Below are positions 24,391 through 33,548 of a stretch of 64,000 bases of DNA, one piece after another (position 1 is the stretch's first letter; the number at the start of each line of letters is the position of its first letter). The notes below the pieces were generated by a model that was not told the origin of the DNA, ran no database searches, and saw only the letters and a list, made by a program, of their open reading frames with translations. Source of the stretch: CAYMMX01 sp964391675 (lineage in GTDB: Bacteria > Cyanobacteriota > Vampirovibrionia > Gastranaerophilales > Gastranaerophilaceae); NCBI GenBank assembly GCA_964391675.1, contig CAYMMX010000004.1:182552-246551 (forward strand), given 5' to 3'. The translations under genes were made by a program, and so were the position numbers.

Positions 24391-25473
24391 ATGCCTAAGA
24401 GTGTTTATATACATATCCCCTTTTGCAAAAGTAAATGTTATTATTGTTCATTTGTTTCTTTTGATTTACTTGCTCAAAAAAAAGCATATATTAATGCCTT
24501 ATTAAATCAAATTAAAAATGAGTATAAACATGAAAAGCTTAATACTCTCTATATTGGTGGAGGAACACCCTCTTTATGTACGATAAAAGAATTATCGGAT
24601 ATTTTAAACTTATTCAATATTGATGATGAAACAGAAATTACAATTGAAATTAATCCAGATAGTGTTGATATTGATTATTTAAGCGAACTACGAGGTATTG
24701 GTTTTAATAGAATAAGTATAGGAGCCCAGACTTTTAATGATAAAATTTTAAATTATATCGGACGCAAACATAATTCTGTTCAAATTTTTGAAGCAGTTAA
24801 AAATGCTAAAAATTCAGGATTTATAAATATTAGTTTAGATTTTATTTACGGATTACCTTATCAAAAATTGAACGATTTTAAAAATGATTTAGTACATGCT
24901 TGTGATTTAAATATACAGCATATTTCTTTATATGGATTAAAAATTGATCAAGATTGCAGCTTTGCAAAAAATTACCCAAAAAATCTGCCCGACTTAGATT
25001 TACAAACGGACATGTACTTAATGGCCGTTGAATTACTTAATAATAATAGTTTTAACCATTATGAAATTAGCAATTTTTCTTTACCTCATTTTGAATCTGC
25101 ACATAATTTAAATTATTGGAATAATAGTACTTATTATGGCTTCGGATGCTCAGCAAGCGGATATAATGACAATATACGCTATACTAATGAAAAAAAATTA
25201 GATTTATATATTAATAATCCACTTAGAAGAATGCTTGAGCATAAATTAACAGAAAATGATATCTTAGAAGAAACGATTTTTCTGGGTTTCAGAAAAATCG
25301 CCGGAATTAATATTGAAGAAATAAACAATAGGTTTAATATCGATTTTAATAATAAATATAAACAAGTTATCGATAAATATTCTAATTTTTTAACCAAAAC
25401 AGAAAAAGGGTGGATGCTAACTTTAAATGGATTTTTAGTCAGTAATGAAATTTTATCTGAATTTATTGATTAA
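24391..25473 (+). CDS. hemW: HemW-like radical SAM protein
   Basis: Radical SAM protein with [4Fe-4S] ligands C12, C16 and C19 in CKSKCYYCSF; the position after the third Cys plus one is Phe, as in HemW, whereas true HemN oxidases have a fourth Cys. HIPF, YIGGGTPS and RISIGAQTFN match the family. HemW is thought to be a heme-delivery protein rather than coproporphyrinogen oxidase. 360 residues is typical. It follows purA after one base. Its 3' end overlaps the convergent peptidase gene by 11 bases. Confidence 0.9.
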   Translation: MPKSVYIHIPFCKSKCYYCSFVSFDLLAQKKAYINALLNQIKNEYKHEKLNTLYIGGGTPSLCTIKELSDILNLFNIDDETEITIEINPDSVDIDYLSELRGIGFNRISIGAQTFNDKILNYIGRKHNSVQIFEAVKNAKNSGFINISLDFIYGLPYQKLNDFKNDLVHACDLNIQHISLYGLKIDQDCSFAKNYPKNLPDLDLQTDMYLMAVELLNNNSFNHYEISNFSLPHFESAHNLNYWNNSTYYGFGCSASGYNDNIRYTNEKKLDLYINNPLRRMLEHKLTENDILEETIFLGFRKIAGINIEEINNRFNIDFNNKYKQVIDKYSNFLTKTEKGWMLTLNGFLVSNEILSEFID

Positions 25474-26692
25474 AATCAATAAATAAATGCTTAAGTAATT
25501 TATAACCTTTAAGAAAGGTTTTATAATTAATTTTTTCGGAATTTGAATGCATATTATACACATCTGCTGTACCGAGTAAGAATGGTATAAAATTTTCTCC
25601 ATTAGCGTTGCTATTTTGGGCATAAATATGTGTTTCAGCACCTGCATGAAATGAAGAAATCAGTGATTTTATATTTATTTTTTCACATACTTTGTTAAAT
25701 AATTCCTCAATCTTTGAATCTTGTGATTTTTCAAACGCCGGTAAATGAGTTTGAAAAATTATTTCAGCTTTTGCATATTTTTCGTATTTATAATTAAACT
25801 CATTGATAATATTTTGAATTAATTTTTTTAATTCTTCTTCTCTTTCGTAACTTGCACTTCTTATTGAATAACTGGCTTGTGCTTCCGTATTTATAACATT
25901 TGTAATCGAATTATCAATAAAATAATCTAAATATTTATTTTGCTTTATTTGCTCAGAAACAATTTTGGAGGCTATATTTTGAATATCACCTGCAATGATT
26001 GTGCCTAAATTAATGGAAGTAATTGTTCCTGTATTATCTTTATAATAAACACCTTGAGGAATATTTGTACATAATTCTGCAATAAGTTTTGCTGAATTTA
26101 ACCTTTCTTTTTCATGAATATCTATACCTGAATGCCCGCCTAAAGGAGTTGTTACTTTAAGTTTAGCTAATGTATAACCGGCACCGGAGACAAGCAGTTG
26201 CCCCAGTTTATCTGCATCCAAAACCAATACATATTTTGATTGAAGCTTATTAAAATCTACATATTTAATTCCTGTCATTCCATGTTCTTCATCCCTTGTA
26301 AATACTATTTCAAGGCCGCCGTGCTTAATATCTGATTGTATTAGTTCGTAGGCTAAAAATAATGCACAAGCTATTCCTGCTTTGTCATCTGCTCCCAAAG
26401 TCCTTGTTCCGTCTGTTGAAATAAAATCTCCGTCAAGCTTTAATTTTATCTGAGAATCGTCACCTACTACGTCCATATGTGCTGATAATAAAATAGGTGT
26501 TTTAGAATTATCTGTTGCCTTAACTCTAATGAATACGTTTTCATACTCATCTAATTCAAAATCTAAATTATTTTCTCTACAAAAATGCTCAATCCACTTT
26601 ATAACTTTATCTTCGCGTAGAGAAGGTGAAGGAATTTGTACTAAATTAGTAAATATTTCTAATAATTTATTTTTGTTAATTTCAGTTAGCAC
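25463..26692 (-). CDS. M20-family metallopeptidase (PepT-like)
   Basis: Two-zinc aminopeptidase/tripeptidase relative. Metal-site motifs are in order: LLSAHMDVVGD, LGADDKAGIACAL (bridging Asp), TRDEEHGMTG (catalytic Glu pair), LVLDADKLG, and a C-terminal SFHAGAETHIYAQ. The product is soluble, about 409 residues, and probably releases amino acids from peptides. GTG 26692 is chosen because GAGG lies seven bases upstream and it overlaps the zinc-ribbon gene by only 11 bases; a longer frame from 26716 would overlap more. The 3' end overlaps hemW by 11 bases. Exact peptide specificity cannot be read. Confidence 0.88.
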   Translation of the reverse strand: MLTEINKNKLLEIFTNLVQIPSPSLREDKVIKWIEHFCRENNLDFELDEYENVFIRVKATDNSKTPILLSAHMDVVGDDSQIKLKLDGDFISTDGTRTLGADDKAGIACALFLAYELIQSDIKHGGLEIVFTRDEEHGMTGIKYVDFNKLQSKYVLVLDADKLGQLLVSGAGYTLAKLKVTTPLGGHSGIDIHEKERLNSAKLIAELCTNIPQGVYYKDNTGTITSINLGTIIAGDIQNIASKIVSEQIKQNKYLDYFIDNSITNVINTEAQASYSIRSASYEREEELKKLIQNIINEFNYKYEKYAKAEIIFQTHLPAFEKSQDSKIEELFNKVCEKINIKSLISSFHAGAETHIYAQNSNANGENFIPFLLGTADVYNMHSNSEKINYKTFLKGYKLLKHLFIDFNQ

Positions 26693-26879
26693 GGAAAAAC
26701 CTCGTATTTGTACCACCTTTACCTATAGGAATTCTAACTGTTCGCATACATTTTGGGCATTTACCCACATATGCTGTTCCTTCCTTATTTTTATAAATTC
26801 TGGAATAAACATTGCAACATTCAAACATTATACCAAGAAAATTATTATTTAATTTTTCATTATCTTTTTTATTTTGCAC
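26682..26879 (-). CDS. Small zinc-ribbon protein (65 residues)
   Basis: A real small gene despite its size: FECCNVYSRIYKNKEGTAYV is followed by GKCPKCMRTVRIPIGKGG and TRFF. Two cysteine pairs (CC and CPKC) could hold one zinc. The layout resembles a widespread family of small single-ribbon proteins of unknown role; I name no family. Start GTG 26879 has GAGG five bases before it. The stop lies inside the first codons of the peptidase, so the two are translationally coupled. Function unknown. Confidence 0.75.
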   Translation of the reverse strand: MQNKKDNEKLNNNFLGIMFECCNVYSRIYKNKEGTAYVGKCPKCMRTVRIPIGKGGTNTRFFRAN

Positions 26880-26896
26880 AGGAACCTCAAAAATTA

Positions 26897-28738
26897 TTAT
26901 TTACATTTTGATTTTCTTTTAAACAAAAAGCGCTTCCTTTTTTTATCTTTAGAATCTGCTGTATTACATTGTAAAGTTTGTGCATCTATTTGACTAGGGT
27001 CAAATACGCATTCTATTAATGAATTTGTATATTTATCTTTTAAATGAGCATAATCAAATAATATTATACCATTTGTTTCTAATTTTCTTGCTTCATGAAT
27101 TTGTCTTAATAAATCATCGGTTGAACCATTCATGAACGTGATAAATAATCCAGCGTATAAATTTGTACATTTGCTCTTATTTTTTATGACATCATTAAGC
27201 ATTATTCTTGCAGTTTGAGCGTCACAGGTAAGTAACAGAGGCGTAAATCCATCAACATAACCTAAGGCAGACCATGTTCTCCAGTCTTGCTGTTTCGTTT
27301 CCATAGCTTTTTGCCTGTCAGGGAAAATAACAGCTGTTAATTTTATTTTATTTTGTTTGGTTAGTTTACTGATTCTATATACAAATGATGAAATTTTATC
27401 TTGTCTATATCTGTCCCAAGCGGGCCAAAGAGGGTCTGAATAAGAAATTTCTATCGGATCTTTCCCGTATAAATTTTTAAATTCATTTCTGGCATATTCA
27501 GTATATCCCCAATTAGAAAGATCATAACCCGGAAATTTTGCTGCAATTGATTGTGGATATCTTATATAATCAAGGTTAATACCATCAGGGGAGTAATCTT
27601 GAACAATTTCGACTATTAAATCTTCTAAAAATTTTTGTACGTCTGGATTTGCAGGATCAATAAAATATCCTCCATGCTCTGATAATGACGGAACAGCTGA
27701 TAATGAGTCAAAATCACGTTTTGTTTTATTACTCCAAGCCGGTTTAACAGCTAATATGCTCTTTGGATAGTCTTTGGGATTTTTATTGCCCACGTAAAAA
27801 GTTTCAAACCATATATGAACTTTCATATTCCTTTTATGTGCCTCTTTAACCCATATTTTTAACGGATCAATACCGGCAAAATAACTATTTTGGGAATTAA
27901 ATTGATAATTTTCCATTGTTTTACTTGGAAAAATTGTTTGTCCATGAAAATAAGTTTCCAAAAATATATTATCAATACCTGATGATTTTATTTTTTCAAT
28001 TGTATTTATTATCTCTTCAGGGGTTATTTCTATTGGTCTTATCCAAACTCCTTTTAACTCATTTTTATCATAAGGAATAGAATTTGTGAGGGCTTGATTT
28101 GCAGATTCTATAGCCATTGCGGCATATTTTTGTACATCTTTAGGATTTTTTTCAGCTTTATTAAGGTATTCTTTAGCTTTATCTATATGCATACAAGGAT
28201 TCTTGTAATTATACATATAGGATAAATTTTTATAGTAGGCTACAATGTCTTGAACCTCTCTAATTTTTTCTTTTGCTCCAAATAGAAAACTGTCAGATGT
28301 AACATATACTGTAAGTGTTTTTAATTCTTTATTTACGTAAACTTTTGAACCAACAATTATATTTTCATTCATCCATTTTTTAGCCGCACCGTGCCCGCTT
28401 ATGACAAGACCATCTCTTGGTATTATTGAATCAGCACCGCTTATTGATGTAACTATATTTCCGTTTACTATAGCTTCTGTTCCGAATTCATTTGTATTTG
28501 TTCTTAATCCGTATGCGGGAGTGTAGATAATTAGTTGATTTGCTCCTCTTAGTCCAGGATAAAAACTAGCTGTTGTATTAGTAAGTATTGTTGGATCTAT
28601 TGAACTTATCGGATATATTTTTTGCGAAAATATAACTTCATTTGTGCTTACAGATTGTATATCCTGTGCGTTAGCTACAGTAAAAATTTGTACAAATATT
28701 AATGAAATAATAATTAATTTTGATACTATCCTACCCAT
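26897..28738 (-). CDS. Secreted GHL10/DUF187 glycoside-hydrolase-like protein
   Basis: Exported 613-residue protein: signal peptide ending near residue 24 (TVANAQ), then a region of about 200 residues resembling an SH3-like/phosphodiester-glycosidase-type beta domain (PAYGLRTNTNEFGTEAIVNG) and a helical segment. A TIM-barrel-like domain from about 228 follows: GVWIRPIEITPEEIINTI, HIWFETFYVGN, YFIDPANPDVQKFLEDLI, DGINLDYIRYP. These are the hallmarks of the DUF187/GHL10 family, common in cyanobacteria. Predicted to cut or bind a cell-wall or extracellular polysaccharide; the substrate is unknown. Ends in a basic KKRKRFLFKRKSKCK tail. The TPR gene lies 29 bases upstream in the same direction, a likely operon. 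Confidence 0.88.
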   Translation of the reverse strand: MGRIVSKLIIISLIFVQIFTVANAQDIQSVSTNEVIFSQKIYPISSIDPTILTNTTASFYPGLRGANQLIIYTPAYGLRTNTNEFGTEAIVNGNIVTSISGADSIIPRDGLVISGHGAAKKWMNENIIVGSKVYVNKELKTLTVYVTSDSFLFGAKEKIREVQDIVAYYKNLSYMYNYKNPCMHIDKAKEYLNKAEKNPKDVQKYAAMAIESANQALTNSIPYDKNELKGVWIRPIEITPEEIINTIEKIKSSGIDNIFLETYFHGQTIFPSKTMENYQFNSQNSYFAGIDPLKIWVKEAHKRNMKVHIWFETFYVGNKNPKDYPKSILAVKPAWSNKTKRDFDSLSAVPSLSEHGGYFIDPANPDVQKFLEDLIVEIVQDYSPDGINLDYIRYPQSIAAKFPGYDLSNWGYTEYARNEFKNLYGKDPIEISYSDPLWPAWDRYRQDKISSFVYRISKLTKQNKIKLTAVIFPDRQKAMETKQQDWRTWSALGYVDGFTPLLLTCDAQTARIMLNDVIKNKSKCTNLYAGLFITFMNGSTDDLLRQIHEARKLETNGIILFDYAHLKDKYTNSLIECVFDPSQIDAQTLQCNTADSKDKKRKRFLFKRKSKCK

Positions 28739-28767
28739 TATCCCAAATTTACCTCTTCACTGAAATA

Positions 28768-29409
28768 TTATTTCCTAAATAAATAATACTGCGATTGTGA
28801 ATAATTTAATTCATCCAATAAGCGTATTTTATTTGTCAATTCAACTGCTTTTGGATTTATATTATAAGCTTTTATGTAAAACTTTATAGCATTTTCAATA
28901 TCGGCAAGCTTTTCATATATCACTGCCATTTGATAATTTAAATTATAGTTATTTTGTAATCCGTTTTTATACGAAATGGTGTAGTATAACATTGCTTTAC
29001 TGAGATCATTTCTTTTTGAATAATAGTCAGCAAAGTATAAATTAAGTTTAGGATGTTGACTATCCATATTATAAGCATTATAGAAATGTTTTTGTGCATA
29101 TTTATCTAAGTTCATTTCATCATAAACTCGACCAAGACCTATTTGAGCTTCAATTGATTTTTTATTTGCCTGTTCTGCTAAAAAATAATTTCGCATTGCA
29201 TTTTGCAAATAATAATTTTTTTCTTGCAAGTTTTTTGTTTTTTCATAAAGAAGCATATAATTATCAGCTTTTTTTAAACAAGTTAAGTCTTCTCCTTTTA
29301 CAAAGGAGTATTTAATTTCATTATGTTGTATGTGTCCGCCTGTCTCAGCATAAGTAATATTGCTGATTGTTATAACTAGTATTATTATATATATTAGCTT
29401 TTTAATCAT
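28768..29409 (-). CDS. Secreted TPR protein
   Basis: 213 residues with a clear signal peptide (MIKKLIYIIILVITISNITYA) and four or so TPR units, for example the ones beginning EAQIGLGRVYDEMNLDKYAQ and NLNYQMAVIYEKLADIENAI. Likely periplasmic or outer-membrane associated scaffold. It is the first gene of a minus-strand pair with the GHL10 protein and is divergent from nuoA, with an 87-base gap that must hold both promoters. No lipobox is present, so it is not a lipoprotein by sequence. Confidence 0.82.
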   Translation of the reverse strand: MIKKLIYIIILVITISNITYAETGGHIQHNEIKYSFVKGEDLTCLKKADNYMLLYEKTKNLQEKNYYLQNAMRNYFLAEQANKKSIEAQIGLGRVYDEMNLDKYAQKHFYNAYNMDSQHPKLNLYFADYYSKRNDLSKAMLYYTISYKNGLQNNYNLNYQMAVIYEKLADIENAIKFYIKAYNINPKAVELTNKIRLLDELNYSQSQYYLFRK

Positions 29410-29496
29410 AAAAAAATCATCTTAATATATCACAACATCTACTATTATACCAGTAAAATTTTGTGTAAAATAGTATAAAAGGACGGGGATTAAAAT

Positions 29497-29850
29497 TTGA
29501 AAGAATTAATTTTTTTATTAGTTTTTATTGCATTATCAACAGCTTTTGCACTTGCAGCTATTATTGCAAGCTTTATATGCTCTCCTAAAGCTGAAAGTGA
29601 TGAAAAATCAGAAACTTATGAATGTGGCATGAACCTTTTTTCAGATTCGAGAATCCAATTTGATGTTAAATTTTTTAATTTTGCAATTATGTTTTTAATA
29701 TTTGATGTTGAAGCAATTTTTTTATTCCCGTTTGCTATTAGTTTTAATCAATTACAACTTTTTTCATTAATTGAAACAGCAATATTTATATTAATTCTAT
29801 TAATTGCATTAATATATGCGATTAAAAATGATGTATTGAGGTGGCAATGA
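29497..29850 (+). CDS. nuoA: Complex I subunit NuoA (NdhC)
   Basis: Three-helix membrane subunit at the junction between arms. The conserved loop SETYECGMNLFSDSRIQFDVKFF and the FNFAIMFLIFDVEAIFLFP helix with its Asp/Glu are diagnostic. 117 residues. The start is TTG 29497, with GGACGGGG upstream; no other start gives a full first helix. It heads an eleven-gene nuo operon running in the canonical order but with no nuoE, nuoF or nuoG. Confidence 0.94.
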   Translation: MKELIFLLVFIALSTAFALAAIIASFICSPKAESDEKSETYECGMNLFSDSRIQFDVKFFNFAIMFLIFDVEAIFLFPFAISFNQLQLFSLIETAIFILILLIALIYAIKNDVLRWQ

Positions 29851-30437
29851 ATGTAATTATTTCAAGCATTGATTTTATACACAATTGGGCTCGTTCTAAT
29901 TCAATTTGGCCAATGACATTTGCAACTTCTTGTTGCGGAATAGAAATGATGCAAACTTCTGCTGCTAATTTTGATATTGCAAGGTTTGGTTCGGAGGTTT
30001 TTAGGGCGACCCCAAGACAGGCAGACTTGCTGATTTGTGCCGGGACTATTACTCATAAAATGGCTCCTGCACTTTTGAAGTTGTATCAACAAATGCCTGA
30101 ACCAAAATATGTTATTGCTATGGGGGCATGCACTTGTGCCGGTGGAATGTTTACTGATAGTTATTCAGTAGTAAATGGAATAGATAAAATTATACCTGTT
30201 GATATTTATCTGCCAATGTGTCCACCAAAACCAGAAGCTCTTTTGGATTCTATTATTAAACTGCAGAAAAAAATTCGTAAAGAAACCATTCTAGACAGAC
30301 AAAAATACGTTTCCAGTCATGTTTCTTGTCTGAAAATTGATGAAGAAAATGAAATTTTAGTTCAAGATAGCGGTATCATAATCCAATCCTGGGGATTATC
30401 CGGCAATCTGGAGGAGGGATTAACTTATGAATTTTAA
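29847..30437 (+). CDS. nuoB: Complex I subunit NuoB (NdhK)
   Basis: Carries the terminal [4Fe-4S] cluster N2 next to the quinone site. TFATSCCGIEMM has the adjacent Cys pair, with the further ligands in GACTCAGGMF and YLPMCPPKPEALL. ATG 29847 overlaps the nuoA stop in an ATGA arrangement and has GAGG five bases upstream; an in-frame GTG at 29841 is less likely. About 196 residues. Confidence 0.95.
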   Translation: MNVIISSIDFIHNWARSNSIWPMTFATSCCGIEMMQTSAANFDIARFGSEVFRATPRQADLLICAGTITHKMAPALLKLYQQMPEPKYVIAMGACTCAGGMFTDSYSVVNGIDKIIPVDIYLPMCPPKPEALLDSIIKLQKKIRKETILDRQKYVSSHVSCLKIDEENEILVQDSGIIIQSWGLSGNLEEGLTYEF

Positions 30438-30894
30438 TGTTCTTGATAAATTTTCAGTAAGTATTATTGATCCTATGATTCCAAATTCTTTTATCAAAGT
30501 TAGAGTAGATTCAAATAATTTACTCAGTTTATTGAATTTTCTTAAAAATAATGCAGAATTTGATTTTGACATACTTATTTCTATTATTGCAGTTGATTTA
30601 GGGGTAGATGCGAATAATATTGAACTTATATATGATTTATATTCATCAAAAAACTGTAAAAATGCACGAATTTCTGTTTTAGTGGATAGAAATTCGCCTC
30701 ATATTTGTTCCATAGTTAATGTATTTAAAAGTGCATATTTTGATGAGTGTGAAATTTTTGATTTATTTGGTGTGATTTTTGACAATAATCCGAACTTAAA
30801 AAGATTGCTCATGCCAAAAGGATGGATAGGTTATCCATTGAAAAAAGATTATGTTGAGGATGATAGTAGACTTTCATGGAGCGTTGATAAGTGA
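30427..30894 (+). CDS. nuoC: Complex I subunit NuoC (NdhJ)
   Basis: The 30-kDa-type peripheral arm subunit, 155 residues, with the C-terminal signature ECEIFDLFGVIFDNNPNLKRLLMPKGW and YPLKKDY. It is unfused to NuoD, as in cyanobacteria and unlike the NuoCD fusion of E. coli. The start overlaps the nuoB end by 11 bases; GGAGG lies upstream. Confidence 0.92.
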   Translation: MNFNVLDKFSVSIIDPMIPNSFIKVRVDSNNLLSLLNFLKNNAEFDFDILISIIAVDLGVDANNIELIYDLYSSKNCKNARISVLVDRNSPHICSIVNVFKSAYFDECEIFDLFGVIFDNNPNLKRLLMPKGWIGYPLKKDYVEDDSRLSWSVDK

Positions 30895-32003
30895 GCAATA
30901 AATCATTAACAAAAATGAAAATAAATATAGGTCCCCAGCACCCTGCAACACATGGTGTTCTAAGGTTAGTCCTCGAGCTTGAAGGTGAGATTATCAAGTC
31001 CTGTGAACCTGTTATAGGCTATTTACACAGAGGCCTTGAAAAAATGGCAGAGAACCGAACATATTTGCAATATCTTCCTACAGTTGATAGGGTTGATTAT
31101 TTAGGCGGATTCTTTAATTCATATGCTTTTTGTAATGCAGTTGAATATTTAGGGCAAATAGAACTTTCTGAACGTTGTAAATATATCAGAGTATTGACAA
31201 TGGAGTTAAATAGATTATCTTCTCATTTGCTTTGGTTGGGTACTTATTTACTTGATTTAGGAGCAACTTCTCCATTATTTTATACTTTCAGAGATAGAGA
31301 AGAAATATTATCATTTTTTGAGGAACTTACAGGTCAAAGAATGATGTATAACTACTACACCTTTGGTGGATTGCGTCATGATGTTGATAACTGTTGGTTA
31401 GATAAAGTTGAATTATTTATAAATAAAATGCCTCAAAAAATTCAGGACTATGAAAATATTATTACAGATAATCCGATATTTGTTGCAAGGGCTAAAAATA
31501 TCGGTAAAATTACTAAAAACGAAGCTTTGCAATATTCGTTGACCGGACCAAATCTACGTGCCTCAGGCATAGATATTGATTATAGAAAGCAGCATCCCTA
31601 TCTGGTTTATGATAATTTAGACTTCAGTACTAAAGTAGACAATAATGGAGATACTTTTGCAAGATACAAAGTTCGTATTGAAGAAATGAAGGAATGTCTT
31701 CAAATTGTTTTACAGTGTATTGATTGGTTAAAATCAAATAATGGTGAAGTTATTTCAAAGGTTAAACAACCGTTTCTTAAAATTCCAGAAGGAGAACATA
31801 TTTCTTATGTTGAAGCTCCACGTGGTATTTGTTCGTGTTATGTTAAGTCTGACGGTTCTTCAAATCCTTATAGAGTAAAGTGGCGTACAGGCTCATATTA
31901 TGCAGTACAAATCTTACCTGCAATATTAACCGATGCTATGTATCCTGATCTTATGACTATTTTCGGATCACTTGATGTAATTTTGCCGGAGGTTGACAGA
32001 TAA
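30891..32003 (+). CDS. nuoD: Complex I subunit NuoD (NdhH)
   Basis: The 49-kDa-type subunit lining the quinone pocket. GPQHPATHGVLRLVLELEGE supplies the conserved His, and the Tyr of DRVDYLGGF corresponds by family knowledge to the quinone-binding Tyr. The C-terminal SLDVILPEVDR matches the usual D-x-EVDR end. No Ni-ligand Cys pairs of [NiFe] hydrogenases are present, so this is not an Ech/Fpo-type hydrogenase subunit. The start is GTG 30891 in a GTGA overlap with nuoC. 370 residues. Confidence 0.95.
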   Translation: MSNKSLTKMKINIGPQHPATHGVLRLVLELEGEIIKSCEPVIGYLHRGLEKMAENRTYLQYLPTVDRVDYLGGFFNSYAFCNAVEYLGQIELSERCKYIRVLTMELNRLSSHLLWLGTYLLDLGATSPLFYTFRDREEILSFFEELTGQRMMYNYYTFGGLRHDVDNCWLDKVELFINKMPQKIQDYENIITDNPIFVARAKNIGKITKNEALQYSLTGPNLRASGIDIDYRKQHPYLVYDNLDFSTKVDNNGDTFARYKVRIEEMKECLQIVLQCIDWLKSNNGEVISKVKQPFLKIPEGEHISYVEAPRGICSCYVKSDGSSNPYRVKWRTGSYYAVQILPAILTDAMYPDLMTIFGSLDVILPEVDR

Positions 32004-33100
32004 TGGATTACTTATATTTCTTATATATTGATTTATTGCAAAAATATCATTTGCCCAAAATAATTGGAATGATTACTTTTCCGATATTGCCGTTTTGTAT
32101 TGTTGCTATTGTTTTAATTCTGGTAGTTCTTTTTCTTGTTTTGTTAGAAAGAAAAATTCTAGCATTATTTACTCAAAGAAAAGGGCCTAACAGAGTTGGT
32201 CCTTGGGGGATGTTTCAGACGATAGCAGATGCTATTAAATTATTGTGTAAAGAAAATATTATTCCAAATAATGCTGAAAGATTTATGTTTAATTTAGCTC
32301 CATTAATTGCATTTGTTCCGGTTATGGTTATTTGGGGATTAATACCTTTTAGTTCTGAATTTGATTTTATTTCATATTCTATTAGTGCATTGTTATTTGT
32401 AACTATTGCTTCAATTCCTATTTTAGGAATTTTAATGGCAGGATATGCAAGTAACAATAAATATTCTTTAATAGGAGCTGTGCGTTCTGTTGCTCAAGCA
32501 ATAAGTTATGAACTTCCTATTATATTCGTTTTATTGAGTGTCGTTGTCTTATCTTCTTCACTAAATTTAAAACAAATTGTTTTTGAGCAAATGAATTATG
32601 GTGCTTTTTACACCCCTATATGCGGTTATTTTATCTTCCCCGCATTTTTGGGTTTTATTATATTCTTCATATGTTCTGTTGCAGAATTAAACCGCTGTCC
32701 TTTTGATTTGCCTGAAGCGGAAAGTGAACTTGTAAGCGGGTACAATACAGAATATTCCGGAATGAAGTTTGCATTTTTCTTCTTGGCTGAATATGCAATG
32801 ATGTTTATTATGTGTGCTTTTATTGCAGCTTTATTTTTAGGTGGTTTTCTATCACCATTCGGGTTTTATATTAGTGATAAATTAATTACAAATCAATATA
32901 TTGCAAATATTTTTGTATATTTTGAACAAGTATTTTGGATATTTATAAAAACATTTTTTTTGATTTTTTGTATGATGTGGGTTAGAGCGACTTTACCACG
33001 TTTAAAGTCAAGCCAGTTAACTTCTTTTGCCTGGAAGTTTTTACTTCCATTGTCTTTTCTAAATTTATTCATTGTTTGTTTAATAAAAGGAGTCGCATAG
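32003..33100 (+). CDS. nuoH: Complex I subunit NuoH (NdhA)
   Basis: Eight-helix subunit linking the quinone site to the membrane arm. ERKILALFTQRKGPNRVGPWGMFQTIADAIKLLCKE and the acidic loop FDLPEAESELVSGYNTEYSGMKFA are diagnostic and intact. 365 residues, a little longer than average. Overlaps nuoD by one base. Confidence 0.95.
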   Translation: MDYLYFLYIDLLQKYHLPKIIGMITFPILPFCIVAIVLILVVLFLVLLERKILALFTQRKGPNRVGPWGMFQTIADAIKLLCKENIIPNNAERFMFNLAPLIAFVPVMVIWGLIPFSSEFDFISYSISALLFVTIASIPILGILMAGYASNNKYSLIGAVRSVAQAISYELPIIFVLLSVVVLSSSLNLKQIVFEQMNYGAFYTPICGYFIFPAFLGFIIFFICSVAELNRCPFDLPEAESELVSGYNTEYSGMKFAFFFLAEYAMMFIMCAFIAALFLGGFLSPFGFYISDKLITNQYIANIFVYFEQVFWIFIKTFFLIFCMMWVRATLPRLKSSQLTSFAWKFLLPLSFLNLFIVCLIKGVA

Positions 33101-33528
33101 TGAATATATTTAAAAGTATATATGCAGTCATAATAGGACATTTAACTGTTTTTAAGCATATTTTTAAAAAAGCAGTGACATTGGAATACCCAGAAGTTAA
33201 GAATCAACTAAATGATAAATTCAGAGGAAGACATGCCCTTGTTTCTGATATTGAGGGTAATCTAAAATGTACGGCTTGCGGGACTTGTCAAAAAGTTTGT
33301 CCATCATTTGATACTATTGAAATAATAAAAGAAAAAAATAATGAAGGTAAATTTTATCCAAGGAGTTATTCTATTGACTTGGGTAAGTGCATTTTTTGTG
33401 GTAATTGCGTTAATTATTGTCCTTTTGATGCGATAATTATGACAAAAGAATATGAGCTGGCAGATGAAAAAAAATCATCTTTAAAATTAGACATAAATAC
33501 TTTAAAAAATAATTATTATAGTAAATAA
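33100..33528 (+). CDS. nuoI: Complex I subunit NuoI (NdhI)
   Basis: Ferredoxin-like subunit with two [4Fe-4S] motifs, CTACGTCQKVCP and CIFCGNCVNYCP, preceded by the amphipathic helix that lies on the membrane. GTG 33100 overlaps the nuoH stop by one base (TAGTG) and has AAGGAG seven bases upstream; an in-frame upstream ATG at 33076 would overlap nuoH more and is not supported. About 142 residues. In a complex without NuoEFG this subunit is the likely electron entry surface for ferredoxin, as in cyanobacterial NDH-1. Confidence 0.93.
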   Translation: MNIFKSIYAVIIGHLTVFKHIFKKAVTLEYPEVKNQLNDKFRGRHALVSDIEGNLKCTACGTCQKVCPSFDTIEIIKEKNNEGKFYPRSYSIDLGKCIFCGNCVNYCPFDAIIMTKEYELADEKKSSLKLDINTLKNNYYSK

Positions 33529-33548
33529 TTATTATGCGAGGGTAATCG

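Noticed and set aside
26529..26852. Plus-strand frame of 107 codons opposite the peptidase and zinc-ribbon genes
   Set aside because: Opposite strand of two recognised genes; Ser/Phe-rich shadow composition.
29410..29496. Rex-like site before nuoA (minus-strand TTGTGATATATTAAG)
   Set aside because: Only one half-site is recognisable; the second half does not match TCACAA, so it is not called.
30891..32003. Reading NuoD as a [NiFe] hydrogenase large subunit (Ech or Mbh type)
   Set aside because: No CxxC pairs for Ni at either end; the quinone-site residues are kept and the whole operon has the complex I order.
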